DNA of 64,000 bases from CAVPDG01 sp963702535 (GCA_963702535.1 CAVPDG010000013.1:179190-243189); one strand, 5' to 3'; positions 28,600 through 39,522 are shown, numbered from the stretch's first letter. Translations and numbers: made by a program. Notes: generated by a model not told the origin, from the sequence alone.

Positions 28600-29782
28600 A
28601 TGAGCGATCAGTCATCCTACATTCAGACCTGGCTTGAGCATATTCGTGTACTGGCAGAAGAGATCGGACCGCGCGGTCCAACCACGGAAGGTGAGCGCCG
28701 GGGATCCGAATATTGCCATAAAATATTTACGGAGATGGGGCTGAACCCCAGGACCGAACAGTTTGCCAGCGCGCGCTCGATCTTCCAGCCCCACCTTCTG
28801 GCGGCGATCGCCATGCTGGGCTCGTTTATCATCTACCCCCTCGCCGGGCGCCTCGAGCGCGGTGCTGGCATTCACACTTGCCCTGCTGGCTCTGGTCTCA
28901 GACGTGTTGGAGCTCAGCTTTCGCAACAACTTACTGCGTGTCCTGATGAGCAAGGGACAGAGCCAGAATGTCATTGCGAAAATCGCACCCCAAGGCGACC
29001 ATCAGCAAGATTTGATCCTCATCGGGCACGTCGATAGCCAGCGGACGCCGATTGTATTCAAAAATCAACGCTGGCTATCCGCATATAAGTCCTTCACGAC
29101 CATCGCCTTTGTCGCCTTCGCCGTCCAGGTTCTCCTGTATGGGTTGGGTATCATCATCCAGTCGAGCTGGATCTGGCTGGCAAGCATCCCTTGTGCAGTA
29201 TGCGCCGTGCTCCTGGCGGCGATGTGCATCCAGGCAGACCTGACGCCGTTTACGCGCGGCGCCAATGACAACGCCTCCGCCGCCGGCTTGGTGCTCACCC
29301 TTGCCAAAAACCTGAAAGCAGCGCCGTTGAAGAACACGCGCGTCTGGTTTGTCTGTACCGGCTGCGAGGAAGTCCAGCACTACGGCGCCATCGACTTCTT
29401 TGCCAGGCACAAGACCGAGTTCAAGAATCCCCATGCGCTGGTCTTTGAGATGCTCGGGTGCGCAGGTCCGGCCTGGTTGGTCAAGGAGGGCATCGTCGTG
29501 CCTTTCCACGCCGAAAAATCAATGGTCGCGCTGGCGGAGAAGCTGAGTGAGGAGCAGCCCGAGCTGGGGGCGTATCCTACCAGCATCAGCGGTGGGAACA
29601 CCGAGATGGCTGACGCACTGCGCCTTGGCATTCCCGCCATCACATTCACCGGATTCGGACCGCACGGTGAAGCGCCTTACTGGCACATGGTCGAGGACAC
29701 TTTTGACAAGATGGACGGGCAAGCCATGCGGCGTAACTACGCCTTCACCTGGGAGTACATCCAGCGGCTCGACGCTGTGTGA
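28600..29782 (+). CDS. M28-family metallopeptidase with membrane segments (one frameshift)
   Basis: About 393 residues after repair. Zinc ligands are visible: His/Asp in LIGHVDSQRTP, Asp in ANDNASAAG, Glu pair in TGCEEVQHYGA, and a His near GFGPHGEAPYWHMVEDT. Hydrophobic segments occur around residues 70-105 and 165-205, so the enzyme is membrane-linked. The break at 28852-28855 (CTCG) fits a doubled Leu wobble base (CTC/CTG). GGAG precedes the ATG. Probably an aminopeptidase. Confidence 0.82.
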
Positions 29783-29802
29783 GCCGCTGGGAGGGCTAAG
29801 CG

Positions 29803-30369
29803 GTGAACTACCTGGCATTCTGCAAACCCTACCAAGTACTGTCCCAGTTTACCGATTCTGCCGGCAGGTCGACGCTCAAGGACTATGTGCCCATCCCCGG
29901 TGTATATGCCGCAGGACGCCTGGATTACCGCAGTGAGGGCTTGCTCTTGCTCAGCGACGATGGCGCTTTCATCCACCAATTAAGCGATCCGGCCTACGAT
30001 CATCCCAAGGTCTACCTGTGCCAGGTGGAAGGGATCGCCACACCAGATGCTATCCAGCAACTGGATGGGAAGATCGTCCTGCCTGGCATCCAACAATATC
30101 CCGCCCGCGCCGAGCGGACAGACGAGCCGCGTTTTCCACCCCGATCCAAGCCGGTGAGAGATTACCATCCCACCTCCTGGTTAAAAATCACCCTGCGGGA
30201 GGGCAAGAAGCACCAGGTGCGGCGCATGACCGCGGCAATCGGTTACCCCACCTTGCGCCTGATCCGGGTAGCCATCGGACCGGTATCGCTGGCTGGGCTC
30301 TTGCCGGGCCAATGGCGGCGCTTGTCCGAGTCTGAGCGAGCTTCTTTGCGCAGGGTGATCCATGATTGA
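29803..30369 (+). CDS. rluE: Pseudouridine synthase, RsuA/RluE type
   Basis: A 188-residue enzyme that isomerises uridine in rRNA. The catalytic motif AAGRLDYRSEGLLLLSDDG contains the nucleophile Asp, and KKHQVRRMTAAIGYPTLRLIRV is the conserved RNA-binding end. It lacks an S4 domain, like RluE. The start is GTG with GGGAGG upstream. Its end overlaps rtcA by eight bases. The exact target uridine is inferred by family only. Confidence 0.88.
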   Translation: MNYLAFCKPYQVLSQFTDSAGRSTLKDYVPIPGVYAAGRLDYRSEGLLLLSDDGAFIHQLSDPAYDHPKVYLCQVEGIATPDAIQQLDGKIVLPGIQQYPARAERTDEPRFPPRSKPVRDYHPTSWLKITLREGKKHQVRRMTAAIGYPTLRLIRVAIGPVSLAGLLPGQWRRLSESERASLRRVIHD

Positions 30370-31408
30370 ATTGGATGGCTCCATGGGCGAAGGCGGTGGA
30401 CAGGTTCTGCGCAGCGCGCTGACGATGTCCATCCTGACGTCACAGGGTTTTACAATCCAGAATATCCGCGCCCAGCGCCAGAAGCCCGGCCTGATGGCGC
30501 AGCACCTCAAAGCGGTGGACGCCGCAGCCGCAGTCAGCCGTGCCGCCGTGGATGGGGCGCGCCTGGGCTCATCCCACCTGGAGTTCTATCCGGGCGAAAT
30601 CCGCGCCGGACGCTACCAGTTTGATATCGGCACTGCAGGAGCAACGTCGCTTGTGCTGCAAACCATCGCCATTCCATTGAGTTTTGCTGGCAGCGCTTCT
30701 TCGGTGATCATTACCGGTGGCACTCATGTGCCGTGGTCGCCATGTTTCTACTACCTGGACCTGCAGTGGCGCTACTGGCTCGAGCGAATCGGCTTCAATC
30801 TCGACCTGACGCTTGACCTGGCGGGTTTCTACCCACAAGGGGGTGGTCGCATCTCCTGTGTGATCCGCCCTGCGAACCCGCTCGTTGGGCTCCAGCTTGC
30901 CCATCCAGGGGGATTCGTCCGCCTTTCCGGCATCTCCGCAGTCGCCGGTCTGGATCCAGCCATTGCCGACCGCCAGAAACGGCAGGCTTTCGGGCGCCTG
31001 GGCAAGCGTTACCCAAACTTCCTGATTAAAACAGCCAGTCTTCCAGCTCGCTCGAAAGGGACTTTCCTCTTGATTCTGGCAGAATTTTCTGACGGTCGCG
31101 GCTGTTTTTGCTCGCTAGGCGAGCGCGGTAAGCCAGCCGAACGCGTCGCCGACGAGTGTGTGGATGCACTTGAAGCCTACCTGGATAGCGGCGCGTCTAT
31201 CGATCCCTACCTGGCGGACCAGCTGCTCATCCCGCTTGCGCTCGCCGCATCCCCATCGCTGCTCCACACCGCAAGGATTACCCAGCACCTGCTGACCAAT
31301 GCATCTGTGATCCAACGCTTCCTGCCAGTGGAGATTCTCATTAGGGGCGAGCTGGGGCAACCAGGATTTGTGGAAATCGTCCCTGACCGAGGTTTATCCA
31401 CTCGATAA
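30362..31408 (+). CDS. rtcA: RNA 3'-terminal phosphate cyclase
   Basis: A 348-residue enzyme that converts RNA 3'-phosphates to 2',3'-cyclic phosphates using ATP. Conserved blocks: DGSMGEGGGQVLRSALTMS, RAQRQKPGLMAQHL, FDIGTAGATSLVLQTI, GGTHVPWSPCFYY, and the catalytic His in ARITQHLLTNA. Frame intact and of normal length. It lies between rluE and dinB with overlaps, but no rtcB or rtcR is in the window. Confidence 0.95.
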   Translation: MIELDGSMGEGGGQVLRSALTMSILTSQGFTIQNIRAQRQKPGLMAQHLKAVDAAAAVSRAAVDGARLGSSHLEFYPGEIRAGRYQFDIGTAGATSLVLQTIAIPLSFAGSASSVIITGGTHVPWSPCFYYLDLQWRYWLERIGFNLDLTLDLAGFYPQGGGRISCVIRPANPLVGLQLAHPGGFVRLSGISAVAGLDPAIADRQKRQAFGRLGKRYPNFLIKTASLPARSKGTFLLILAEFSDGRGCFCSLGERGKPAERVADECVDALEAYLDSGASIDPYLADQLLIPLALAASPSLLHTARITQHLLTNASVIQRFLPVEILIRGELGQPGFVEIVPDRGLSTR

Positions 31409-31410
31409 TC

Positions 31411-32586
31411 ATGGCTATACGCAAAATTCTCCACATCGATCTCGACGCTTTCTTCTGCGCCGTCGAAGAGCTGCACCAGCCAACACTCAAAGGGGTGCCA
31501 TTTGCTGTGGGTGGGCGCCCGGAAGAACGCGGCGTTGTCGCCTCCTGCTCCTACCCGGCGCGCGTCTTTGGCATTCACTCTGCCATGCCGATGAGCCAGG
31601 CATTGCGGCTCTGCCCAGGGTTGATCATCGTATCCCACCGCCATGACCTCTATTCACAGGTATCCACCGAGGTGATGGATTGCATCGCCCAACGCAGCCC
31701 GCTCGTTGAGCAGATCTCGATCGATGAAGCCTTCCTGGAAATCTCGGACTTACCCGAACCAGGCGAGGAAATTGCCCGCAGCTTGCAGGCAGAGATCAAT
31801 CGTCTGATGCAGCTCCCCTGCTCGCTCGGCGTTGCCACCAACAAGCTCGTCGCAAAAATCGCCAACGACGTCGGTAAATCTGCCGGCGCCCGTGGCGTCC
31901 CGCCCAATGCGATCAGGGTTGTCCCGGCTGGCGAGGAAGCCGCGTTTCTTGCCCCATTAGCGGTCAGCGCTTTAACCGGCGTTGGGCGAAAAACAGCAGC
32001 CCGGCTCGAACCCTTGGGGATCAGGACGATCGGCGACCTGGCACGCCAACCCGAGAGCGTGCTGGTTTCCTTGTTTGGAAAAAATGGAGCGGAGATGGCT
32101 CGCCACGCCCGCGGCAGCGATGACCGCCCGGTGACGAGCACCCATAGTATAAAATCCATCAGCCAGGAGACTACATTCCCCCGAGACGTCAGCGACGGCG
32201 AGCAATTAAAACGCACGCTCTTCCAGCTCGCCGAAACCGTGGGCTACCGGCTGAGAAAATCTGGGATGGCAGGCGTGACCGTAAAAATCAAGATCCGCTG
32301 GCCCGATTTCTCTACGATCACCCGCCAGGTCACCCTTGAGCAGCCTACCAGCCAGGACGGAGAGATCTTCACCGCCGTTCTGGAGCTCTTTTTGCGAGAT
32401 TGGAGACCGGGCAAGCCCGTCCGGCTGCTGGGTGTTGGCGTGGCGCAGCTCGGCAAGCCAGTCCGCCAGATCGGCTTATGGGAAAGCGGCGTAGAGAAAG
32501 AGGCGCGCCTGCAACAGGCGATCGACGAGCTGAGAGATCGATATGGCTGGGATGCGTTACACAGAGATGGCAAAACCGGCAAGTAA
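31411..32586 (+). CDS. dinB: DNA polymerase IV (Y-family)
   Basis: A 391-residue translesion polymerase. Metal-binding motifs are HIDLDAFFCAVEE and ISIDEAFLEIS. The fingers block SYPARVFGIHSAMPMSQAL and the helix-hairpin-helix (VSALTGVGRKTAARLEPLGI) are present. The little-finger domain follows from about residue 240. The start is two bases after the rtcA stop. No LexA box was recognised. No beta-clamp motif was confirmed at the C-terminus. Confidence 0.95.
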   Translation: MAIRKILHIDLDAFFCAVEELHQPTLKGVPFAVGGRPEERGVVASCSYPARVFGIHSAMPMSQALRLCPGLIIVSHRHDLYSQVSTEVMDCIAQRSPLVEQISIDEAFLEISDLPEPGEEIARSLQAEINRLMQLPCSLGVATNKLVAKIANDVGKSAGARGVPPNAIRVVPAGEEAAFLAPLAVSALTGVGRKTAARLEPLGIRTIGDLARQPESVLVSLFGKNGAEMARHARGSDDRPVTSTHSIKSISQETTFPRDVSDGEQLKRTLFQLAETVGYRLRKSGMAGVTVKIKIRWPDFSTITRQVTLEQPTSQDGEIFTAVLELFLRDWRPGKPVRLLGVGVAQLGKPVRQIGLWESGVEKEARLQQAIDELRDRYGWDALHRDGKTGK

Positions 32587-32684
32587 GGTGCACGAGACGC
32601 ACCCCTCCATTTTCTAGCGGATCAGTTAAAATATCAACGACCCTATGAAGCTTGGATGATGCATCTGTCTAGAGATACCCGGGT

Positions 32685-32690
32685 CTATAG
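32685..32690 (+). promoter_or_regulatory. Candidate -10 box of the small ferredoxin gene
   Basis: TATAGT lies ten bases before the ATG at 32701, with no ribosome-binding site between. This supports 32701 as the start and suggests a short-leader or leaderless transcript. Confidence 0.35.
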
Positions 32691-32700
32691 TGCTTACCTC

Positions 32701-32907
32701 ATGATCCTTCCGGTTATCAACTGGGACCTGTGCCAAAATTGCAACCCCTGCCTTGCCCGCCTGGTTTGCAATACACGCGCCATCGTTAAAATAGAGCTGG
32801 ACGAGTTGCCATACATCGAGCCGGCGCGCTGTAATGGTTGCATCAAATGTGTGCAATCCTGCTCGTATTCTGCGATCTTGATTAAAAACCACAAGGGCTC
32901 TTCATAA
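32701..32907 (+). CDS. Small dicluster [4Fe-4S] ferredoxin-like protein
   Basis: A 68-residue protein from the ATG at 32701; a longer frame from 32656 is possible. Two cysteine clusters are seen: CQNCNPCLARLVCN, with an unusual x5 spacing before the last Cys, and CNGCIKCVQSCSY, which is standard. This suggests two [4Fe-4S] clusters, one in a modified loop. It lies alone between dinB and the ABC exporter. The electron partner is unknown. Confidence 0.7.
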   Translation: MILPVINWDLCQNCNPCLARLVCNTRAIVKIELDELPYIEPARCNGCIKCVQSCSYSAILIKNHKGSS

Positions 32908-32946
32908 CTCAGCAACACGCCTGTACCTCGCAGATCACTGTAAAAG

Positions 32947-32952
32947 TATAAC
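32947..32952 (+). promoter_or_regulatory. Candidate -10 box of the ABC exporter operon
   Basis: TATAAC lies five bases before the ATG at 32958, with no ribosome-binding site between. A leaderless transcript is likely. Confidence 0.35.
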
Positions 32953-32957
32953 GCCCT

Positions 32958-34812
32958 ATGCCGCCGGTCAAGTCAAGCATCGACCTCGATCTTCACGCCT
33001 TCCTGCCTGAGAAACGCCTGGCAGGGCTGTGGCGCTTGATGCAGGGTTTTCGCTTGCGTTACCTCACGGCGATCCTCTGCCTGGGCGTGGCAGCCGTAGC
33101 GAAAACATCCACTTACCTGGTGCTGCGCTACTTTACCGACGAGATTCTCGTCCCCGCCACGACCGGGAGCGCCATCAGTGGGGTTACTCCAGCCTCTGAT
33201 GATCGTGGCGGCGGGTTTTATCGCGCTGGCGCTTATCGAAGGCAGCTTCACTTTTCTCAGCGGGCGCCTGGCGGCATACTCATCCGAAGGTGTCGCGTTG
33301 CGCCTGCGCAACTTCATGTTCGACCATATCCAACACCTGTCATTCGGCTATCACGACCGCACCCCAACCGGCGAGATGATCCAGCGCTCGACTTCGGATG
33401 TGGATGCCTTGCGCCGCTTTTACGCCGAGCAAGCGATTGGTCTGGGTAGGATTGTGCTGCTCTTTACGATCAACTTTATCGCCATCGTCAACCTAAATGT
33501 TGTCCTGGCGTTCTTCTCGATCATCGCCATCCCGTTTGTAGTGCTCATTTCAATATTCTTCTTCCACCGCGTGAGTAAAGCGTACGAATCCTACCAGGAA
33601 CAAGACGCGGTTGTCTCCACAACCCTGCAGGAAAACCTGGCAGGTGTACGCGTGGTCAAAGCCTTTGCCCGGCAGCAATTTGAGATCGACAAATTCGACA
33701 AAGACAATTGGGAGAAATTCATCCGGGGCAAGCGCTTGCTCACCATGCATTCCGCCTTCTGGCCCTTATCCGATATCCTCTGCGGCTTTCAAATGCTGGC
33801 AGGATTCGTCCTGGCAGCCTGGATGGCGATCCAGGGCAGAATCACGATTGGAGATTACGTAGCCTATGCCGGGTTGATCGTCTGGCTCATATTCCCGATG
33901 CGCAACCTGGGCCGCCTGATCGTCCAGACCTCAACGGGTATGGTTTCCTACGGGCGCGTTATGGAAATTATCCGCCAGCGCCGTGAGCCTTTGAGCGAGG
34001 GCGCGCACATCTCCGGGGCGACCTTGCGCGGAGAGCTGGTATTCGAAAACGTTGACTTCGCTTATGATGCCGACAAGCCAATCCTCTCCGGGATATCCTT
34101 CCACTGTCCACCGGGGAGTGTCGTCGCGTTGTTGGGTTCCACCGGCTCCGGAAAAACCAGCCTGGTCAACCTCCTGCCTCGTTTTTACGAATACACCGGC
34201 GGGAGTATCTCCCTGGACGGCGAAGAGCTAAAGCGCTATTCCAGGCAATTCTTGCGCAGCCAGATTGGCATCGTGGAGCAGGAGCCGTTTTTGTTCTCGC
34301 GATCGATTCGCGAGAACATCGCCTACGGAGCCGGTTTCTCGGTCAGCGAGGAGCAAATCCAGGCAGCCGCCCGCGCCGCTGCGATCCATGACGTTATCCT
34401 CGCCTTCCCCGATGGTTACAACACCCTGATCGGAGAGAAAGGCGTCACGCTATCCGGCGGGCAAAAGCAGCGGGTAGCCATCGCCCGCGCCCTGCTTAAA
34501 AATCCGCGCATCCTGATTCTGGATGATGCCACCTCATCGGTAGACACCGAGACCGAAGCTATGATCCGCGAAGCGCTCGAAAATCTGATGCAAGACCGCA
34601 CCAGCTTTGTGATCGCGCACCGCATCCAGAGCCTGGTCGACGCCGAGCTGATCCTGGTCCTGGATAAGGGAAGGATCATCCAGCAAGGTACGCACGACCA
34701 GCTTGTGCAGGTCGAGGGCATGTACCAGCAGATCTACCGCATCCAGACGCGCATCGAGAGCGAGCTGCAAGCAGAGATCTCCTCTGCCCAGGGAGCAGAC
34801 AGCCATGTCTGA
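32958..34812 (+). CDS. ABC exporter half-transporter A (degenerate Walker B; one frameshift)
   Basis: About 617 residues: a six-helix transmembrane domain (to about 340) and an ATPase domain. Walker A is LLGSTGSGKTS, the signature LSGGQKQRVAIARAL is canonical, but Walker B reads ILILDDATSSVD, with Asp where the catalytic Glu should be. That marks the degenerate site of a heterodimeric exporter. The break at 33174-33177 (ATCA) fits a doubled Ile wobble base. The next gene encodes the partner and overlaps by eight bases. Substrate unknown. Confidence 0.9.
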
Positions 34813-36626
34813 CGAATACTTCGAAGAAGAAGAATTTACCACCCAGTTCAACGGCAAAACAGCCCTGCGGATACTGGCGTTAGCAAAACCATACGGGAAA
34901 TGGCTGTTGGGTTTCTTGTTCGCGATCGGCTTTGTCTCCTTGCTGGATTCTGTACTTTACCTTCCTCAATAAACAAATCGTCGACCAGGCGATCACAACC
35001 TCAGACACCAACGCCTTATTCCGTATAGCTGGTATCTACGCCGCCTTGATCCTGGTACAGGCGGCAGGTGTATTTGGTTTTATCTTCCTTGCTGGCGTGC
35101 TCGGCGAGCGCATCCGCTACGATTTACGCCAGAAAATGTTCAACCACCTGCAAGACCTCTCTTTAGCCTACTATAACCACACCCCTGTCGGCTGGATCAT
35201 GGCGCGGGTTACCTCAGACTCCGAACGTGTCGCCGATCTGGTCACCTGGGGGTTACTGGACGTTACATGGGCGGTGATGAACATCCTCACCTCAGCCTAC
35301 TTTATGTTGGTGATCAACCCGCGCCTGGCGCTGATTGTGCTTTTGATGGTTCCCGTGCTCATCATCGTCGCGGTGCAATTCCGGCGGCGGATCCTGGTTG
35401 AATTCCGTTACTCTCGCAAAGCCAATTCCAAGATAACGGCTGCATTCAACGAAACGATCACCGGCGTGCGCGTGGTCAAAGCGCTGGGCAAAGAGACGGA
35501 AAACCTGAATGAGTTCAAGGGCTTGACCGGACAGATGTTCGACGCCTCCTACCGGGCAGCCTGGCTGTCAGCGCTCTTCTTGCCCACCGTACAGATGATC
35601 AGCGCCTTTGCGCTCGGAGCAATCATCCTGTATGGCGGCTTCCAGGTCAACCTGGGAACGATGACCATCGGCGGCATCCAGGCATTTATTACATACATCA
35701 CTTTCATGATGTGGCCCATCCAGGATCTGGCGCGCGTCTACGCCGAGATGCAAAACGCCATCGCCTCTGCCGAGCGCATGTTCTCGCTGATCGATGCAGT
35801 GCCAGATGTGCTCGACCAGCCCGGCGCGCTCGATCCGGGAACGCTGCGCGGGGAGATCGTCTTCGACAACGTCAGCTTTAACTACGATGACGGCAAGCCC
35901 GTCCTGGCAAATTTCAACCTGAAAATCATGCCCGGCGAGACGATAGCCCTGGTGGGTCCGACCGGCGGGGGCAAATCGACCATCGTCAACCTGCTGTGCC
36001 GCTTCTTCGAGCCCACCGGGGGCGTAATCCGCATCAATCAAGTCGATTACAAGCGCCTCTCCCTGCAAGCGATCCATTCCCGCCTGGGGATCGTTTTACA
36101 AACGCCGCACCTGTTTTCGGGATCGATCCGTGAGAATATCCGCTACGGCAGGCTGTCTGCCACGGATGACGAAGTGGAGGCTGCCTCCAGGCTGGCTGGC
36201 GCATACGACTTTATCACCAAGTTCCCCGCAGGCTTCGCTGAGGAGGTCGGCGAGGGAGGCAATCGCTTATCCACCGGTCAGAAACAGCTCATCAGCCTGG
36301 CGCGCGCCGTGCTTGCCCAGCCCGAGATCTTCATCATGGACGAAGCGACCAGCTCGGTCGACACTTTGACCGAAGCCCTCATCCAGAAAGGCATGGAAAA
36401 TATGATGCAGGGTCGCACCAGCCTGGTGATCGCCCACCGGCTGTCGACAATCCGCAAAGCAGACCGCATCCTGGTCATCGAGAATGGTCGCATCATCGAA
36501 ATGGGCACGCATGCTGAGCTGATCCGCAAACGGGGCAATTACTACCAGCTTTATACCCGCCAGTTCCGCCACGAGCGCGAGCAAGCCTATGATCCCTTCC
36601 GTCTCGATAGCGCGAGCGCCGCTTGA
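34805..36626 (+). CDS. ABC exporter half-transporter B (canonical catalytic Glu; one frameshift)
   Basis: About 607 residues with the same layout as its partner. Walker A is LVGPTGGGKST and Walker B is IFIMDEATSSVD with the catalytic Glu, while the signature is LSTGQKQLISLARAV, a non-canonical Thr variant. Together with the partner's Asp this gives one competent and one degenerate ATP site, as in TM287/288 and BmrCD. The break at 34952-34955 (GTAC) fits a doubled Val wobble base and restores DSVFTFLNKQIVDQ. Lipid or drug export is likely. Confidence 0.9.
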
Positions 36627-36755
36627 GCCCTATCACTATTGTTAGACACACCTTACAGCCCTGAGTTTTGGGAAGATTTCAACAAATTATGCGTTAATAT
36701 ATTCATAATGCTGGCTCCATCGTGGGAGAAGTCTCTCGAGTTAAAGGCGGGTACA

Positions 36756-39458
36756 ATGAATGCAGAAACTATTTTCGTGGTGGATGACAACCGCGAGATA
36801 GCCAATTTTTGGGTGCGGAAATTATTGCCCAGCCTCGGGTATAAAACTCTGGTCGCCTACGATGGGAAGACAGCTCTCAAGATGCTCAAGGCGAACCATG
36901 TCTCGCTCCTGATCGTCGACCTGGAGCTACCGGATATGACCGGGCTAGATATCTTGAAAGAGGTCAACCAGAACGGGCAGAGCATTCCCGCGATTATGAT
37001 CACTGCCCACGGCTCGGAACAGGTGGTGGTTGACGCTTTCCACCATGGCGCCCAGGATTACCTCGTCAAGCCTGTAAACGAAGACCAGTTGCGCATCACC
37101 ATCGACCGCGTCCTGACCGAATCGCGCCTGCGCCGGGAGAAAGCTCTGCTGACTTCGCAGCTCAATGAACAGCTTGCCTTACTGAGCGTGCTCGCCAAAG
37201 TAGGGAAAAGCGTTACATCCTCATTGGAGGCTGATGAAGTATTGAAGCGGATCGTTGAAGCGGCTGTCCTGATCACCCGCGCCGAAGAAGGTTTCCTGGC
37301 GCTCCTGGACGAGGGCAGCAAGCAGCTCTTCCTGCGCGCAGCCAAAAATATAGACCAGGAGAAAGTCAAGACGCTGCGTATACCGGTCGAAGACACCCTG
37401 GTCGGTGATGTGCTCCGCAGTGGACGACCGATGCGCTCGAATGCAGATGCGCAAAACGATAAACCCATCAAAGTCATCACGGGATTCCTGGTGCGCAGCC
37501 TGCTGCATGTGCCGTTGATGATCAAGGATCGCTCCATCGGCGTGCTATCTGTCGTTAACCTGACCACTGGGCGCGGCTTTAAAGACAAGGACGAGACGCT
37601 GCTCACATCACTCGCAGACTACGCCGCCATCGCCATCGACAACGCCAACCTGTACAAGAAATCTCAGGAGGAGCTGGCTGAGCGCATCCGCATGCAAGAG
37701 GCGCTGCGTGTCAGCGAGGAGCGCTACGCCCTCTCTGCCAATGGCGCCAACGACGGTCTCTGGGATTGGGACTTGCGCTCCAACAATATTTATTATTCCC
37801 CACGCTGGAAAACTCAGCTCGGTTTCTCCGAAGGAGAGATCGGCTCGTCACCGAATGAATGGTTCCAAAGGGTGCACCCGCAGGATCTGGAGCGGCTTAA
37901 GCTGGACGTTGCTGCGCACCTGGATCACACGACCAGCCACTTCGAGAACGAGCATCGCCTGCTGCACAAAGATGGCACCTACCGCTGGATCCTTTGCCGC
38001 GGTTTAGCCGTTTGGGACCAGACCGGGCTGGCGCAACGCATGGCAGGCTCTCATACAGATATCACCGACCGCAAGTACGCTGAAGAGAAGCTGCTACATG
38101 ATGCTTTTTACGACAAGCTCACCGGGCTCCCCAACCGCGCCCTCTTCCTTGACCACCTGAGCCTGGCCGTTGAGCGCGTGAAACGCAAGCCAGACTACAA
38201 ATTTGCCGTATTATTCCTGGATCTCGACCGCTTCAAAGACATCAATGATATTCACGGGCATCTGCTCGGCGACGAGCTGCTGGTTGCGGTGGCGAAATTG
38301 CTCGCCTCGCGCATCCGCTCGACGGATACCGTGGCGCGCTTTGGCGGCGATGAATTTGTCATCCTGCTGGATGATATCAGCGACCTGGAGAACTCCACCC
38401 AGGTAGCCAGCTGGATCCTGCAGGAGTTCCAATCTGCATTTCATATCGACGGGCGCGAGATGTTCATCTCCGCCAGCATCGGCATCGTCATGAGCGTTAC
38501 TGGCTACAGCACTCCGGAAGATGTCTTGCGAGACGCCGATATCGCCATGTATCATGCCAAAGCCAACGGCAAAGCCCGCTTTGAGATTTTCTACCCAACG
38601 CTGCGCACACGCGTGATGGAAAGGCTGGAGATGGAAACCGATCTGCGCCAGGGGCTGGAGCGGCGCGAGTTCGAGCTCCATTACCAGATTATCGCCTCTA
38701 TCCTGAGCGGTCAGATCACCGGTTTTGAAGCGCTGTGCCGCTGGAAGCACCCCCGCCGCGGCTTGCTCATGCCCAAAGATTTCATCCCCCTGGCAGAAGA
38801 AACCGGCATGATCGTCCAGTTGGACCGTTACGTCATGCGAGAAGCCTGCACTCAGCTCCACCAATGGCAGGAAGAGACCCCGGCGCTATTACCGCTGGCG
38901 GTCAGCGTCAATATCTCCGGTAAGCATGTCGCCCAACCCGACTTTTACGAGCAGATTGAACAAACGCTGCAAACAACCGGATTGAGTCCCCAGTGCTTGA
39001 AGCTGGAGATCACCGAAAGCGCTTTGATGGAGAATTTCGTTTCAACCGAGAGCGTGTTCCGGCAGCTGCAGGATTTAGGCGTGCAGATCCAGATCGACGA
39101 CTTCGGCATCGGCTACTCATCGCTGAGCTACTTGTCCAACTTCCCCATCAACGCCTTGAAGATTGACCACACCTTCATCAAGCAGATGAACGACGAGAGT
39201 AACAATCTCAAGATCGTCCAGGCGATCCTTATGCTCTCCCACCGCTTGGGCGTCGGCGTCATCGCTGAAGGTGTGGAAACCGAGACGCAGCTTTTACAAC
39301 TCCGCCAGCTTGGCTGCGAGTACGGGCAGGGCTTTTATGTGGCTATGCCGCTTCCCGGGAGCGACCTGCGCAATTTGCTGGTCGACGCCAAGACCGGCAA
39401 GACAAACCTGTTTATGAAGAAGATCAAAACGGCGCACCTGCCGCTGAGTCACGCTTGA
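36756..39458 (+). CDS. REC-GAF-PAS-GGDEF-EAL cyclic-di-GMP signalling protein
   Basis: About 900 residues. A receiver domain (residues 1-125, phospho-acceptor Asp in LLIVDLELPD) is followed by a GAF domain (about 150-310), a PAS domain (about 330-450, with GLWDWDLRSN), GGDEF (RFGGDEF intact) and EAL (FEALCRW, LEITESALM, IDDFGIGYSSLSYL, LKIDHTF and IAEGVETE all intact). It may both make and break c-di-GMP. The ATG at 36756 (MNAETIFVVDDN) is preferred over 36639 because the receiver begins there. No cognate kinase is adjacent. Confidence 0.92.
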   Translation: MNAETIFVVDDNREIANFWVRKLLPSLGYKTLVAYDGKTALKMLKANHVSLLIVDLELPDMTGLDILKEVNQNGQSIPAIMITAHGSEQVVVDAFHHGAQDYLVKPVNEDQLRITIDRVLTESRLRREKALLTSQLNEQLALLSVLAKVGKSVTSSLEADEVLKRIVEAAVLITRAEEGFLALLDEGSKQLFLRAAKNIDQEKVKTLRIPVEDTLVGDVLRSGRPMRSNADAQNDKPIKVITGFLVRSLLHVPLMIKDRSIGVLSVVNLTTGRGFKDKDETLLTSLADYAAIAIDNANLYKKSQEELAERIRMQEALRVSEERYALSANGANDGLWDWDLRSNNIYYSPRWKTQLGFSEGEIGSSPNEWFQRVHPQDLERLKLDVAAHLDHTTSHFENEHRLLHKDGTYRWILCRGLAVWDQTGLAQRMAGSHTDITDRKYAEEKLLHDAFYDKLTGLPNRALFLDHLSLAVERVKRKPDYKFAVLFLDLDRFKDINDIHGHLLGDELLVAVAKLLASRIRSTDTVARFGGDEFVILLDDISDLENSTQVASWILQEFQSAFHIDGREMFISASIGIVMSVTGYSTPEDVLRDADIAMYHAKANGKARFEIFYPTLRTRVMERLEMETDLRQGLERREFELHYQIIASILSGQITGFEALCRWKHPRRGLLMPKDFIPLAEETGMIVQLDRYVMREACTQLHQWQEETPALLPLAVSVNISGKHVAQPDFYEQIEQTLQTTGLSPQCLKLEITESALMENFVSTESVFRQLQDLGVQIQIDDFGIGYSSLSYLSNFPINALKIDHTFIKQMNDESNNLKIVQAILMLSHRLGVGVIAEGVETETQLLQLRQLGCEYGQGFYVAMPLPGSDLRNLLVDAKTGKTNLFMKKIKTAHLPLSHA

Positions 39459-39522
39459 CCAGCAGCCTGCTCGCTCCACACCTCAAGCCCGTTCTGTGGG
39501 CTCTCGCCTGATACCTGGGATT

